Shown piece by piece: positions 1-10,821 of a stretch of 64,000 nt of DNA. The DNA is taken from assembly GCA_027924645.1 (NCBI GenBank), contig BSBN01000039.1:21302001-21366000 (forward strand), given 5' to 3'. The stretch comes from Cunninghamia lanceolata. Taxonomy: Eukaryota > Streptophyta > Pinopsida > Cupressales > Cupressaceae. Numbering within the stretch: position 1 is the first letter of the stretch; each line of letters opens with the position of its first letter. Below the pieces are notes generated by a model, which saw nothing but the letters and a program-made list of their open reading frames with translations, did not search any database and was not told where the DNA came from. The position numbers were made by a program, and so were the translations under genes.

Positions 1-975
1 TACAATTATAGATTATGTTAACCCACTAACAGAGATATTGCAACAAACACATACACAAGAAAGTAAGACAAAAGAAGAGAAACACAAGATATATGTGGGG
101 AAACCCTTGTCGGGTGAAAAATCTTACACTCCAAAACACAGCTCAAATGTATTCCATAAATAATGAAGGTTACAATATAGTCATAGAGCCAATGCTCTTG
201 TAGGAGTCTTCGACACTCATATCTGGAGATGATTTGGCAACACAACAGTACCTGTCAATCACATAATGCATCACCTCTCCAAAGCACCTATTTATAAAGA
301 AAATACAAGGCAAAAATGGCTCCACATTGAGATGGGCGTCCAACATGGCCTCATGGCCCAAAACCCATGCCTATGGACACTTGTTCAACATTGTAGGATG
401 TCCTTGACACTTTTCAAGTCACCCCATCCCAAGGAGGTTGCCTATTTCCAAAATGGGCTATGACAGATGCTCTTATGACTCTTACAACTGTCATAGAATC
501 TGTCATAGTTGTCATAACTTATAGTTGTAAGAGAAACTATCATACATGGGCTATAAATAGCATATTCTCTTACAACATGTCAAAGTCCACCTTGGGGTGC
601 CCAAAGATGCCTTTTTCAAAGATGCTTCTTGACACATGTCCATACCTATCATAGGATCTTCTATTTCTGACTCTTACATGTCATAACTTTGTCATATGAA
701 TCTGTCATGACTGTTTCGGTCAATATTCCCTTCACACATTCCAAGATGCTGACACATGGCAAAATATTCCTACCACTAAGTGGGAAGTCTATCTCCTCAT
801 GTGAGGACAAAATCACATGTGGTCATATGCCATGTAGGATGACACATCACCGTGCCAACTCCCACAATATGACAACATAGGATTTGCATCCAAATTATAC
901 AATAGGCAATAAATAAATAAATACAATGAAATAATGTAAGGAATTACCAAGGTTGAGACACCTTAATTCCCAACA
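1..975 (-). mobile_element. LTR fragment of the element B family (partial, cut by window edge)
   Basis: The stretch follows the LTRs of element B (10822-11797 and 15990-17023) nearly end to end. It shares the block starting acacaagatatatgtgggga, the paired minisatellite-like TCATAG/ACATGT segments, and the terminal motif ttaattcccaaca at 963-975. In minus orientation it starts TGTTGGG at 975. No polypurine tract follows 975, so 975 is an outer edge. It is therefore a solo LTR or the 5' LTR of an element lying to the left of the window. Confidence 0.8.
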
Positions 976-1769
976 TAAACTAACTTCAGCTGAATGAAAA
1001 CATCCACATAAATGAAAGTACTTATCTATCCTACAGTACCACGAGTGGCCAGCTCTTGGGAGAAATTTATCTTTAACTCAGATCACATTCAATCATTTCC
1101 ATAGCAACATGGTAACTCTATTCAGATCTCCATATTTCAAAATAAATTACTCAGAACAACACTATTTGCATTCATAGAGAAAATTGCAAGTACACAGCTC
1201 TGATTATTTCAAAAACTAAGGGATTGTTTTTCATTCATCCATAGTATATATTTATATCCATGTTTTGAGCAACAATTAAAACTAAACTACATTCAAACTC
1301 CTAAATTTTAGATGGTGGGAAAATGCCATTTGAAGAAGTCTTGTAACTAAAAAATAGAATCTTTTACTACCAATGTCTTTTAAAACATAAAAAGGACTCC
1401 GAGTGGAGCCATAATGTCTTTTGGGTAACCAACAGAAATAACAGAATTTAAACAGAACCTTCACTTAATGCATGCCTAAAGCTTCTGGTGCCCCCAACTT
1501 CTGGCATACTCATCCTTAGCTGCATGAAGTCCACTTCTTTTGTAGGCAATGCATTAACCTGCACAATTACCCAACTCTACATGCCATTATATCAACATTT
1601 AAAAGCTAATTTCAATCAATTTAGGAAATAAAGATTTGTACAATATTTTATTAAAAATAGATAAATATTGCTTATAAAAATAAATAAATTGGCAAGGCTA
1701 GGGAATTGGGTGATGTAAAAAGGGCTATTTGTTCCATCAAAGAAATGAGGTTATTTATACCTCATCACC
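976..1769. other. Unassigned interval between LTR remnants
   Basis: AT-rich sequence with no long reading frame and no match to the internal parts of the neighbouring elements. The only point of interest is a short exon-like stretch on the minus strand, listed separately. Confidence 0.4.
1459..1558 (-). other. Possible orphan exon (100 bp)
   Basis: On the minus strand a plausible acceptor (ttgtgcag just before 1558) and donor (gttctg just after 1459) frame an open stretch. It reads VNALPTKEVDFMQLRMSMPE and continues for 13 more codons without a stop. The composition is protein-like, unlike the surrounding DNA. I do not recognise the protein. It may be a captured gene fragment, a lone exon of a gene running out of the window, or chance. 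Confidence 0.25.
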
Positions 1770-2602
1770 GCATAACTTCAATCATTAACTCTGAGAATAA
1801 TCTATCATCCAGAACACACTACAACATGTCATTTGAAAAATTGAGCTGCAGAACACCAAGAACCTTGAAACTACAAGGAAGCATGTAATACACATCCATA
1901 AACATGTCCTTAAAACTGCAAGGACAATCATTCATTTCTACAGGAATGCAGAGCATTCCAACAGGCCTTCAACTCTAGCATACTCTGCCAGAACACATGT
2001 CAATACTCTATCATGCATAAATTTCATAGAGGAAGGACAAATTATTTGAAAAACTTGGAATTATCACCTTCACAGCATCCTAAACACAATTCCAAAACCA
2101 CATGGCCATATCTGTAAATGTGGAGGAATGTGGAGTATTCCATTGTCCTACACAGAACATCTTCACAAAGACAACACTATCTTCAATCAGTCAACAACAA
2201 AACACTTTTCCAATAATGCAATCATCGTGGAACTTGGAACATACAAACTTTAAGCTATTAGTAGCATCAGCAATGCATCTAATCATCTTCATGCTTATAA
2301 TTCCCATATTAGTATGAATTACATCTTCTCCCTTCTCTTGTTGGATGGAACATGACATCCAATCATGAACTGTATCTTCCTCTCTTATTGGAGGGGACAT
2401 GACATCCAACCATGAACTGTATCTTCCTCTCTTGTTGGATGGGACATGACATCCAACCATGAACTATATCCTCCTCTCTTGTTGGATGGGACATGACATC
2501 CAACCATGAACACCATCACACCACTGTGATAATGTTGACATCAATGACAACCTAGTGACAATGTTGACATCAATGACAACCCTAGGAACCATATGTGTAA
2601 CA
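1770..2602 (-). repeat. 3' LTR of element A (truncated)
   Basis: Direct repeat of about 8388-9101, beginning near aacttcaatcattaactct and ending gtgtaaca. About 1.4 kb of the other LTR has no counterpart here. This copy has four units of a 47-bp minisatellite against two in the other LTR, and a doubled gttgacatcaatgacaac unit against one. Confidence 0.8.
2337..2523. repeat. 47-bp minisatellite, four units
   Basis: Units start at the ttgga motif at 2341, 2388, 2435 and 2482, exactly 47 bp apart. Each contains acatgacatccaaccatgaa with a few substitutions. The paired LTR has only two units (8963 and 9010). Confidence 0.9.
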
Positions 2603-2617
2603 ATCTCCCCCTTTGGC
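2603..2617 (-). promoter_or_regulatory. Polypurine tract of element A
   Basis: On the minus strand GCCAAAGGGGGAGAT lies directly before the LTR start TGTTACAC. This is the position and composition expected for the plus-strand primer of reverse transcription. Confidence 0.75.
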
Positions 2618-2954
2618 ACTGATGGCAACACATCTCTGCTTCTCTCCCCCTTTTACATCAAGGATAAAGGGCAACCACTACCTTAATCAGAGACCACATG
2701 ACTTCTTCTTGCAACAAACAAACTCCCCCTAACAATAGTAACCACTACCTACTCCCCCTAAGAAGTAGCTACCATCAACCCAAGAACAAGATATAACATG
2801 ATCTCCCCCAAGTTAGATGCACCATTATGCATCTAGCAAGAAGAAGGAGGGGAAATTACCCCTAACCTCTGTTGGAAATCCTCAAAAATATCTTTTGCCA
2901 GAGCCTTTGTGAAAATATATGCTATTTGATCCTTTGTTGGAACATATTCCAACT

Positions 2955-4661
2955 TCACTTCTTATCTGCAACCTTCTCTCTCAAAAAGTGATACCTGGTT
3001 GCTATATGCTTGGTTCTAGAATGAATCACTAGATTCTTGGAAATATTGATAGCACTTGTATTGTCACACAAGATAGGAATAGGCTCATCATACAATACCT
3101 TGATATCCTTCAGGGTTTGCTTCATCCACAACACTTGTGTACAGCAGGATGATGCTGTAAGGTACTCTACCTCTACAGTAGATAGGGACACTAAATCTTG
3201 ATTCTTACTCTGCAATGAAACCAATCTTCTTCCTAAAAAGAAAGCACCACCACTTGTACTTCTTCTATCATCAACACAACCAACCCAACCAGCATCAATG
3301 TAAGCACTTAAATCAAATTCATTACCTCTTGGATACCATAGACCATAGTCCAAAGTTCCTTTCAAGTACCTGAATATCCTTTTCACTACATTCTCATGTG
3401 TTTGCTTTGGATTGGTTTGATATTTGGAAACCACACATATTGCATGCATAATATCATGTTTAGAAGCAGTCAAGTACAACAGTGCACCAATCATAAATCT
3501 ATAGATAGTCTGATCCACCTCTGGAGACTCATCATCTTTGCTCAAGTGGCATCCAGTGACCATGGTAGTACTCACTAGTTTTGAATCCTCCATACCAAAC
3601 TTCTTCAACAACTCTTTGACATTCTTAGCTTGAGAAATAAAGATACCACCATCTAGCTAAGAAATTTGAAGTCCAAGGAAGAAATACATTTGACCAATCA
3701 TAGACATCTCAAACTTTTTTTTCATCTCCTTTGTAAACCTCTTACACATATCATCATCTCCACCAAAGATGATGTCATCAACATATATTGTAACTATCAA
3801 TATCATGTCTCCTTCTTCCTTGATGTAAAGATTGCTATCAGTAGTACCTTTCTTGAAGCCCTGCTAAAGTAAGTACTTGTCCAACCTAGCATACCAAGCT
3901 CTAGGTGCTTGCTTAAGACCATACAGAGCCTTCTTGATTCTGCACACCATGTCTGGATCTTCTAAAATCTATAAACCATCTGGTTGTTCAAGATAAACCT
4001 CTCCCTCTAGATCTCCATTCAAAAATGTTGACTTAACATCCATCTAATATACCTTGAAGTTCTTATGTGCAGCAAGAGCAAGGAACATTCTGATAGCCTC
4101 CATCCTTGCTACCAGAGTAAAAGTCTCCTCAAAATCAATACCTTCAACTTGTGTGTATCCTTTGTATGCTAGTCTTGCCTTGTTCCTTACAACTTCACCT
4201 TCTTCATTCAGTTTGTTCCAGAACATCCATTTTGTTCCTATAACATTTTTATTTGCTGGTCTAGGAACCAATTCCCATGTCTGATTCTTCTCAATTTGAT
4301 CCAATTCTTCTTCCATGGCTTTTATCCATCCATCATCCTTGCTGGCATCAGTAAAGTTTTTGGGTTCCACCTTTGATAGTAAGCACAAGTTTACTTGCTC
4401 ACATATTTTTGTAAAACTTCTCCTAGTCAGCACACCCTTATTCTTGTCTCCAATGATTTGATCTTCTGAGTAGTTCTTCTGAACATACTGTGTTGGAGTC
4501 TTAGGCAACTGCTCTGGTTGTTGTTCCTTTCCTTCTTTTACTTCTTCTTGTTCATCTACAATGCATGGAAAGATATAAGATTCAGAGTCCTCTAATTCAT
4601 GTGAGATCTGATATAGGTTTTCATCGACTTTAACATTCGTGCTTTCAATCATCTTTCCCAA
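2955..4661 (-). pseudogene. Element A reverse transcriptase and RNase H (broken pol)
   Basis: One frame runs from 4661 to 2955, interrupted only by TAG/TAA stops between about 4043 and 3612. The RT start (WELVPRP, then [20 protein letters not shown]) is followed by the [17 protein letters not shown] motif and, past the stops, [21 protein letters not shown] and the catalytic YVDD box (codons at about 3774-3785). The last 218 codons are RNase H, with YLKGTLDYGLWY, DAGWVGCVDDRRSTSG, a CDNTSAI motif and the terminal SRTKHI. The enzyme would copy the element RNA and remove the RNA strand. It is non-functional as read because of the stops, although the YVDD residues are kept. Confidence 0.85.
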
Positions 4662-5503
4662 CCTCTTGTTGTAGCATCTATAAGCCTTGCTTCTGTTTGA
4701 GTAGCTAAGAAAGATTCCTTCATCACTTCTTGAATCAAACTTTCCTAGGTCTTCTTCATCTCTTCTGATATAGCATTTTCTGCCAAAGATCCCGAAGTAT
4801 CTGACTGTGGGAGGTCTTCTATACCATAGTTCATAAGGGGTCTTAGTGTTGTTGACCTCAGTTGCACTCTCTTAATTAGATAGACAGTAGTATGAATTGC
4901 ATCCTTTTAGTACATATCAGGTAGATTTGCATCTTTCAACATTGCCCTAGACATCTCTTGCATAGTCCTATTCTTTCTTTCCACCACCCCATTTTGTTGA
5001 GGGGTCCTAGGAGCTGACAAATATCTCCTAATGCCATTATCTTCATAAAACTTCTCAAATTCATTTGAAGTAAACTCACCTCCTCTATCAGACCTCAAGC
5101 ATTTAATCTTGCCATCAACTTCATTCTCAACTATAGCTTTGAACACTTTAAATTTATCAAGGGCATATGATTTTTCTCTTAAGAAAATAACCCAAGTCAT
5201 TCTAGAATAATCATCAATAAGAAACATGAAATACCTCTCACCTTGTTGACTCTTTACTCTGGTAGGGCCACATAGATTAGTATGAATCAGATCCAATGGC
5301 TTTGAAGAAGAATACTCCTTGCTTTTGAAGTTTGTCTTTGTTTGCTTTCCCATTTGACATTCCCTGCACACTGCATTTGTAGGCTTGATTATCTTAGGCA
5401 TATCTCTCACTACATGAGTAGAGATGATCTTTACCATATTATCAAAATTGTTGTGTCCTATTCTCTTGTGCCATAGCCAATACTCACTGGATTGAGCCAA
5501 CAA
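4662..5503 (-). pseudogene. Element A integrase (broken)
   Basis: The open part (5503-4907) has the HHCC zinc region (WHKRIGH, then CRECQMGK), the second catalytic Asp in LRSDRGGEF and the catalytic Glu in NGVVERKNRT. The first catalytic position, usually Asp in HTDLCGPT, reads Asn here (HTNLCGP). That should abolish strand transfer even without the downstream stops. Further homology continues through stops to about 4662, where the frame shifts relative to RT. Confidence 0.85.
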
Positions 5504-5572
5504 GCATGTTCTTCCATTTACCTCCTTCAGATTATAGAAGTCGCCATATGTCTTGATACCTTCTGCAACTAA

Positions 5573-5854
5573 CTATCCAGACCCTGCCTTCCTAATTTCA
5601 TAGCCATTGGCATGAAAGGTGAGATTATACCCCTTGCTACACATATGAATGACACTGAGAAGATTGTGTTTTAGCCCTTTGACATAGAGGACATCCTCAA
5701 TCCTGTTCTTCCCATCAATAGTTATATCACCTTTTCCATAGATCTGTGATGACTCATCACCACCAAACTTAACTGCACCACCATCCCATTTTTCAAGGCT
5801 GATAAACTTCTCCTTGTCACTAGTCATATCATTTGATCATCCACTGTCAATTAC
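5573..5854 (-). pseudogene. Element A aspartic protease (broken)
   Basis: In frame with gag. The active-site triad DSG is present in VIDSG, but stop codons sit on both sides of it where family members have Trp and Cys (TGG-to-TGA and TGY-to-TGA like). It then reads MTSDKEKFISLEKWDGG and GKGDITIDGK, the typical flap region of copia protease. It would process the Gag-Pol polyprotein. Confidence 0.8.
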
Positions 5855-6841
5855 TCAAGCCTTGACTTCTTCTCTTACATGAAAGGGAGTCCATACAACC
5901 ATTGATCTTTCATTGTTTTGTTTTGTTTTCAAGGCATCAATATTTTCACATTTTCCAATATCATCCTTTTTGTCACCAACAGTCAAAGCCATGAAAAATG
6001 TTTCATCATTTGAATAATCATGATCCTCATCTTCTGAAGAATAATTGCTTTCTATGGAATACAGACTCCTCTTGAACTTGTCTCTTCTATTACTACCCCT
6101 TGATTCTTTGAAAGGACATTTAGAAGCAAAATGACGAACCTTTCCACAATTGAAAGATTTGAAGGGTAACTTACCTTTGTATTTTCCAGTGCCTTTCTTC
6201 AGTCTTCTCACAAAATTTGCTTCAACTTCATCAGAGTTTTCATCTTCATCAACAACTTCTTCCTTTGTCTTCACATTGGCTTTGAAAGCAGCTTCTTTCT
6301 TTGGAGCATCACTGCCAAAATCTCTCATTTCAAAGGCAGTAAGGGAACCAAATAATTTTTCTATAGTGTATCTATCCAAGTTTGCATTCTCCTCAATGGC
6401 AGATACCTTATGACTGTAAGATTTGGGAAGAGATCTCAGAACCTTTTTCACAACCTCATCTTCTTTCACTTCTCCACCAAGATCTTTAATGCCATTGACC
6501 ACTTCATTCACCCTAAGCATGTATCTAGCAATGTATTCATCCTCTAACATTTTTAGGTTCTCAAATTTGCTCTTGAATATTTGAATCTTGGCTTGCTTTA
6601 CTTTCTTATCTCCTTCATAGATGGTTTTAAGTTTATCCCAAACTTCTTGAGCAGAACTGCAACTCATTATTTTTGAAAGTTCTGAATCAGCTAACCCACT
6701 CATGATAGCAAACTTTGCCTTGGCATTGTTATCATATTTCTTAACTTCACCTGCATCTGTAGGAATAGTAGCAGGAACAGTGTAACTAGACTTGACAGAT
6801 TCCCAAACCCCACACCCTAAAGAATTGATATAAGCTTCCAT
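5855..6841 (-). pseudogene. Element A Gag (nucleocapsid zinc knuckle damaged)
   Basis: 328 codons open from an ATG, starting MEAYINSLGCGVWESVKSSY, with the UBN2-type gag body (NNAKAKFAIMSGLADSE, VKQAKIQIFKSKFENLK, KVLRSLPKSY). The C-terminal CCHC knuckle reads SFNCGKVRHFASKC: the first Cys is Ser (TCT for TGT) and the Gly before His is Arg. The protein would form the particle and bind RNA, but this knuckle probably cannot hold zinc. It is the longest uninterrupted frame of element A, and it reads directly into the protease after one stop. Confidence 0.85.
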
Positions 6842-6954
6842 CCTTAGCTTCTAAAAAGCATAGATTGTTCCATCAAACCTGGGTATATTTCTAGATCCAT
6901 TTTGTGTCATCCCGGACCTTCCTCAAGCGGTTAAGCTTCCCTCAGAGGAACCTG

Positions 6955-6966
6955 ACTCTGATACCA
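6955..6966 (-). promoter_or_regulatory. Primer-binding site of element A
   Basis: Minus strand TGGTATCAGAG, complementary to the 3' end of initiator tRNA-Met, lies two bases from the LTR end at 6969. Confidence 0.85.
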
Positions 6967-7199
6967 ATTGTTGAACAGACCAAGATACTGAGAGGGGGGT
7001 GAATCAGTATCTAAACAATCTTCAATTCTAACAACTTCAATTTATCCAGAGCAGATTAAAACTTAAACATTATAGCATTAACATGAACATGAAAGATTAA
7101 CACAATGCACATCAACACATAACACTAGATATATGTGGAAAACCCTAGAAGGGAAAAACTATGGTGAAGATTAACTCACAATATATGAAGCTCAAATAA

Positions 7200-7330
7200 T
7201 TTAGGACTACAACCCAAGGAAGCTACTACTCCATGAAGAACTTTGATTTAGGGTCACTCCCAAGAAAGCTACTACTCCCTAAATACTTTATTTTAGGGTC
7301 ACTCCCAAGGAAGCTACTACTCCTTGAATT
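7200..7330. repeat. Three-unit ~45-bp tandem repeat inside the LTR
   Basis: Units begin near 7201, 7248 and 7292. The core tttagggtcactcccaagga is followed by agctactactcc; the first unit is diverged. Confidence 0.8.
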
Positions 7331-7865
7331 GAGAACACACTTACAAAAGATTACAGTATGACAGTCCTTCTCTGTCTAAAAATTGACATTGAAACTCACA
7401 CCTTTGATGATTGCACTTTTGCCTCTTCACACTTTCTTCTAATGATCTGATCAAATTAGGCACACTCTATACTTGATCACTGTCACAAATATGTCTTCAA
7501 GATGAATCAGGATAGCATCAACAACTTTTGCTCTTTCTCCTTCAATCGCACATCAACAATGCATTCATTCTGATTTTTATCTGTTTGCGAGCTTTTTAAT
7601 CAACTTGCAATCACACTCACCTAACTCAATTTGATTCATTATTTAGATATGATATTACATTGATTACATTTTTTGTCAGCCAGATACAACATGAAAAATA
7701 CATTTACAAGTCAGCTAGACAACACACAATACGAAACATGTAGAAGATAGGTCCTAAGTGAAACCACATGTAACACCAGCAGAAGATCCATGCCTTGTGA
7801 ACACCAACACTTGCTTAACTAGGTCCAAAACATCATTCATAGCTTTAAACACCAAGGAATTACAT

Positions 7866-8138
7866 CTAGAATTCCCCCCCACCCGGACCCTACTATTCTA
7901 AGGCGGCGGGAACATTAATGGTCGACCAACTATAAGTCGGCCCCTCAAATATATTATTCTATTCCAGCTTCGGTCCAGCAGAGAGAAAAGGTGAGATCAA
8001 TTCTCATAACGAGTTGACAACCGGAGGACCATCAGTAGCTACCCAAATGAATATCCCCCCAACAACGTTTCTACTGTAACCTCCCCAACGAATAGCTAGA
8101 ATTCTCGGGTGGGAGGGCAGGGTGGGGGGGAATTATAG
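7866..8138. mobile_element. MITE-like insertion with GC-rich inverted ends
   Basis: The left end ctagaattcccccccaccc is repeated in reverse at the right end (reverse complement ctataattcccccccaccc, one mismatch in about 19 bases). The 273-bp body contains GC-rich pieces unlike the AT-rich LTR around it and has no reading frame. No clear target duplication flanks it, so the superfamily is unknown. Confidence 0.5.
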
Positions 8139-8958
8139 GGAGGTAGATTAGTTGTGCCACCCGTAACCTTAATATTGTTCAGGTTACGGATTAACCTCTG
8201 CTCATTAAGAAATAGCATTGTGCTTTAAGCAAAACACATGAAGACTTGAAGTATAATGGCCACATCAACTTGAAAACCTTGTACGGTATTGGAAACAAGA
8301 AAGATCTTTGTGAAACTTTTCTATATGAGTCCACATGACTCATACAACATCCCCAAACACTCCTTTGCCACCACACATCAAAGAATTGTGTCGTACAACT
8401 TCAATCATTAACTCTAAGAACAATGTATCATCCGCAACACACTGCAACATGTCATTTGAAAAACTAAGCCAGGGACCACCAAGAACCTTAAAACTGCAAG
8501 GAAGAATGTAATACACATCCATAAACATGTCCTTAAAACTATAAGGACAATCATTCATTTCTAGATGTATGTAGAGCATTCCAACAAGCCTTCAACACTA
8601 GCATACTCTACCAGAACACATGTCGATACTCTATCATGCATAAATTTCATAGCGGAAGGACAAATGATCTGAAAAACTTGGAATTATCACCTTCATAGCA
8701 TTTTGAAAATAATTCCAGAACCACATGGCCATATCTACAAATGTGGAAGAATGTGGAGCATTCCATTATCCTACACAATACATCTTCACAGAGACAACAC
8801 TATCTTCAATCAGTCAACAACAAAATACTCTTCTGATAATGAAATCATCATGGAACTTGGAACATACAAACTTTAGGCTATCAGTAGCATCAACAATGCA
8901 TCTAATCATCTTCATTCTTCTAATTACCATATTAATATGAATTACATCTTCTCCCTTC

Positions 8959-9052
8959 TCTTGTTGGATGGAACATGACATCCAACCATGAACTGTATCT
9001 TCCTCTCTTTTGGATGGGACATGACATTCAACCATGAACACCATCACACCAC
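8959..9052. repeat. 47-bp minisatellite, two units
   Basis: The counterpart of the four-unit array at 2337-2523; units at 8963 and 9010, again 47 bp apart. Confidence 0.85.
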
Positions 9053-9831
9053 CATGATAGTGTTGACATCAATGACAACCCTAGGAACCATATGTGTAAC
9101 AATTTTACCCCCACTTGGAGGTGCATGTAAACTCTAAACTGAGTATGTATTTTAGCTTGTGTGTAAACATTCTTAGCCATGCATGAAATTTAAATATTCA
9201 TGCACAAAAATAAGCACAACTACAAGTTAATTTAACTATCTATGAAAATAAGGAGCAGAGAGAGAGAATTTGACAAAGACAGAGATAGAGATAGAGAGAG
9301 ATAGAGACAAAGGCAAAGCCAAAGATAGAGACAGAGAGAGTAGGGTTATAAATTCCACTAGTATAGATAGTGGTACTATAATACTCCACCCAATGCAATG
9401 GTAGTGATGTGGTATGGCACTTCAAGAATGGCCATGTAATGTGATTAAGATTAATCTAGGCATGGCAATTAGTCTATGTGTAACATAAGTCACTACCTAA
9501 AATCTTAACGTAGGAATTTTAGTGACAATATATGGCCCCCTTAATTGGTTGCACACAAAGTGTGCAAGGAATTGAAGGAGAGGGGGAAATAATAAATAAA
9601 ATGTATATGTAATCTAAAGAGATGTAAGTATCTAAGTGTATTGATCATGTAAATTCATGTAATAAATGTCATATATAGCATCATGTGACAAGTAAAAAGC
9701 AAAATATTAAATGATATGCATGTAAAGAACATAAAATGGAGATAATAATCAAAGTATATGATATAAATTTTACCCCCAATCTAGGCAAAGGAAAAAATTA
9801 AGGTGGCCCTAGAGGCACGATGTAAATAGAC

Positions 9832-10124
9832 ATAATATGGGGAAGGCATGGTGTACCAAACATGTCTCCTAGAGGAACATGATAAGGCATGTGATAACAA
9901 AATAATATAGGGAAGGTATGATGCCCCCAATGTAAATAGTTACCTCTATGAACATGCTAAGGCATGTGAGCAAAAAATAGCATGGGGAAGACATATTCCC
10001 CAATCTAATAAGGTATTTCTAGGAGAATGATAAGGAAATGAAAGCACAACATAGCATGGGAAAGACATGGTGACCTCCAATGTAATAATATGGCTGTAGA
10101 AGCATGATAAGGAAATGAAAGTAC
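9832..10124. repeat. Degenerate ~73-bp tandem repeat, four units
   Basis: Units start near 9832, 9902, 9977 and 10051 with atagcatggggaagacatg-like openings, then a run of c, then gcatgataagg. Confidence 0.75.
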
Positions 10125-10345
10125 ATGTAATGGAAACATGAGATATTCACAATAAGCATAGGAAGATGAGATCAAACTAGGTAGGATAAAGCACATAAGC
10201 ATGCGCATCATAAGCATGCGATCAAAGCATAGTAAGGATCATAACACATGGAGCATAGAATCATAGGTAGATAAGCACAAGAATCATAATCCAAAAAACT
10301 ATTATGATAAAGAAAAATCATTATGCACATTCATGTTTTAAATAG

Positions 10346-10719
10346 ATTGACAAAGAAAGGCCTAAAGCACCTCAAATTGTAAAACCTATAGTTAATGTGC
10401 ATAAAGGGTTTGATATTTTTATGCATTTAGGACATCCTTATGAAAATAAAATTACTCATGTGTCAAGGAAAACAAAAAGAATAAAGGTATTGTAAATGAT
10501 AAGGAATTTAAACATATTTTAACTTCTATAGGAACTTATTCTACTTGGGTCCCAAATAAAGATTCACAATGCAAAATTATACATATGGAACCACCTCCAA
10601 AGAAGTAGGAATAATGGGTAAATAAAGATAAATCAATAGTTCCACCACTCTCTATCACATTTGTTAAAGGTTCTACCATACATAGTGATGAGAGCTTCAT
10701 TCTACATGATCAAGAGAGA
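10346..10719 (+). pseudogene. Decayed reading frame, unknown protein
   Basis: Reads DKERPKAPQIVKPIVNVHKG and onward, then after a one-base shift near 10490 reads FKHILTSIGTYSTWVPNKDS. Two stops (TAG, TAA) follow PPPKK, then WVNKDKSIVPPLSITFVKGS and SDESFILHDQER. The codon pattern is protein-like for about 120 codons. I do not recognise the family. It may be part of the internal region of a non-autonomous retroelement or a gene fragment. Confidence 0.35.
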
Positions 10720-10821
10720 GGAAGTAGAGAGAGAGGGAGAGAGGGAGAGAGGGAGAGAGTGAGGGTGAGGGTGAGATGGAGATAAAGAGAGGGAGAGATA
10801 GAAAGATAAAGATAGGGGGAG
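10717..10821. repeat. GA-rich microsatellite
   Basis: Almost pure (GA/GGGA)n purine tract directly left of element B. Confidence 0.85.

Larger units (their letters stand above)
1770..9101 (-). mobile_element. Ty1/copia LTR retrotransposon A, decayed
   Basis: The order on the minus strand is 5' LTR (6969-9101), primer-binding site, gag, protease, integrase, RT, RNase H, polypurine tract, 3' LTR (to 2602). Integrase before RT places it in Ty1/copia. The gag and protease wording and the >2 kb LTR resemble the Sirevirus/SIRE type (inference). Gag, protease and integrase share one frame; RT and RNase H share another, so only one frameshift separates them. Otherwise the frames are broken by point-mutation stops. 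The left LTR is recognisable only from about 1770, so that end is truncated or rearranged and no target duplication could be found. Confidence 0.85.
6969..9101 (-). repeat. 5' LTR of element A (about 2.1 kb)
   Basis: Starts tgttgaacagaccaagatac beside the primer-binding site and ends gtgtaaca at 9101. It carries a three-unit tandem repeat (7200-7330), a MITE-like insertion (7866-8138) and two 47-bp units near its end. The sequence just beyond 9101 is itself polypurine-tract-like on the minus strand, so a second element may share or abut this LTR. Confidence 0.75.
9102..10821. other. Unclassified repeat-rich interval, possible broken LTR element
   Basis: AT-rich. It opens with attttacccccacttgg, which on the minus strand reads as a polypurine tract beside the LTR start at 9101. 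It holds GA-rich microsatellite (9254-9340 and 10717-10821), four units of a ~73-bp tandem repeat and a short decayed reading frame. A second copy of attttaccccca lies near 9769. It is cut on the right by element B. Confidence 0.4.

Noticed and set aside
2102..2317. 71-codon frame repeated at 8725-8940
   Set aside because: Both copies lie in the same part of the element A LTRs; conservation reflects LTR homology, not coding.
9102..9700. Possible tRNA or other RNA gene near the GA-rich tract
   Set aside because: No cloverleaf, no A/B box pair and no other RNA signature could be found.
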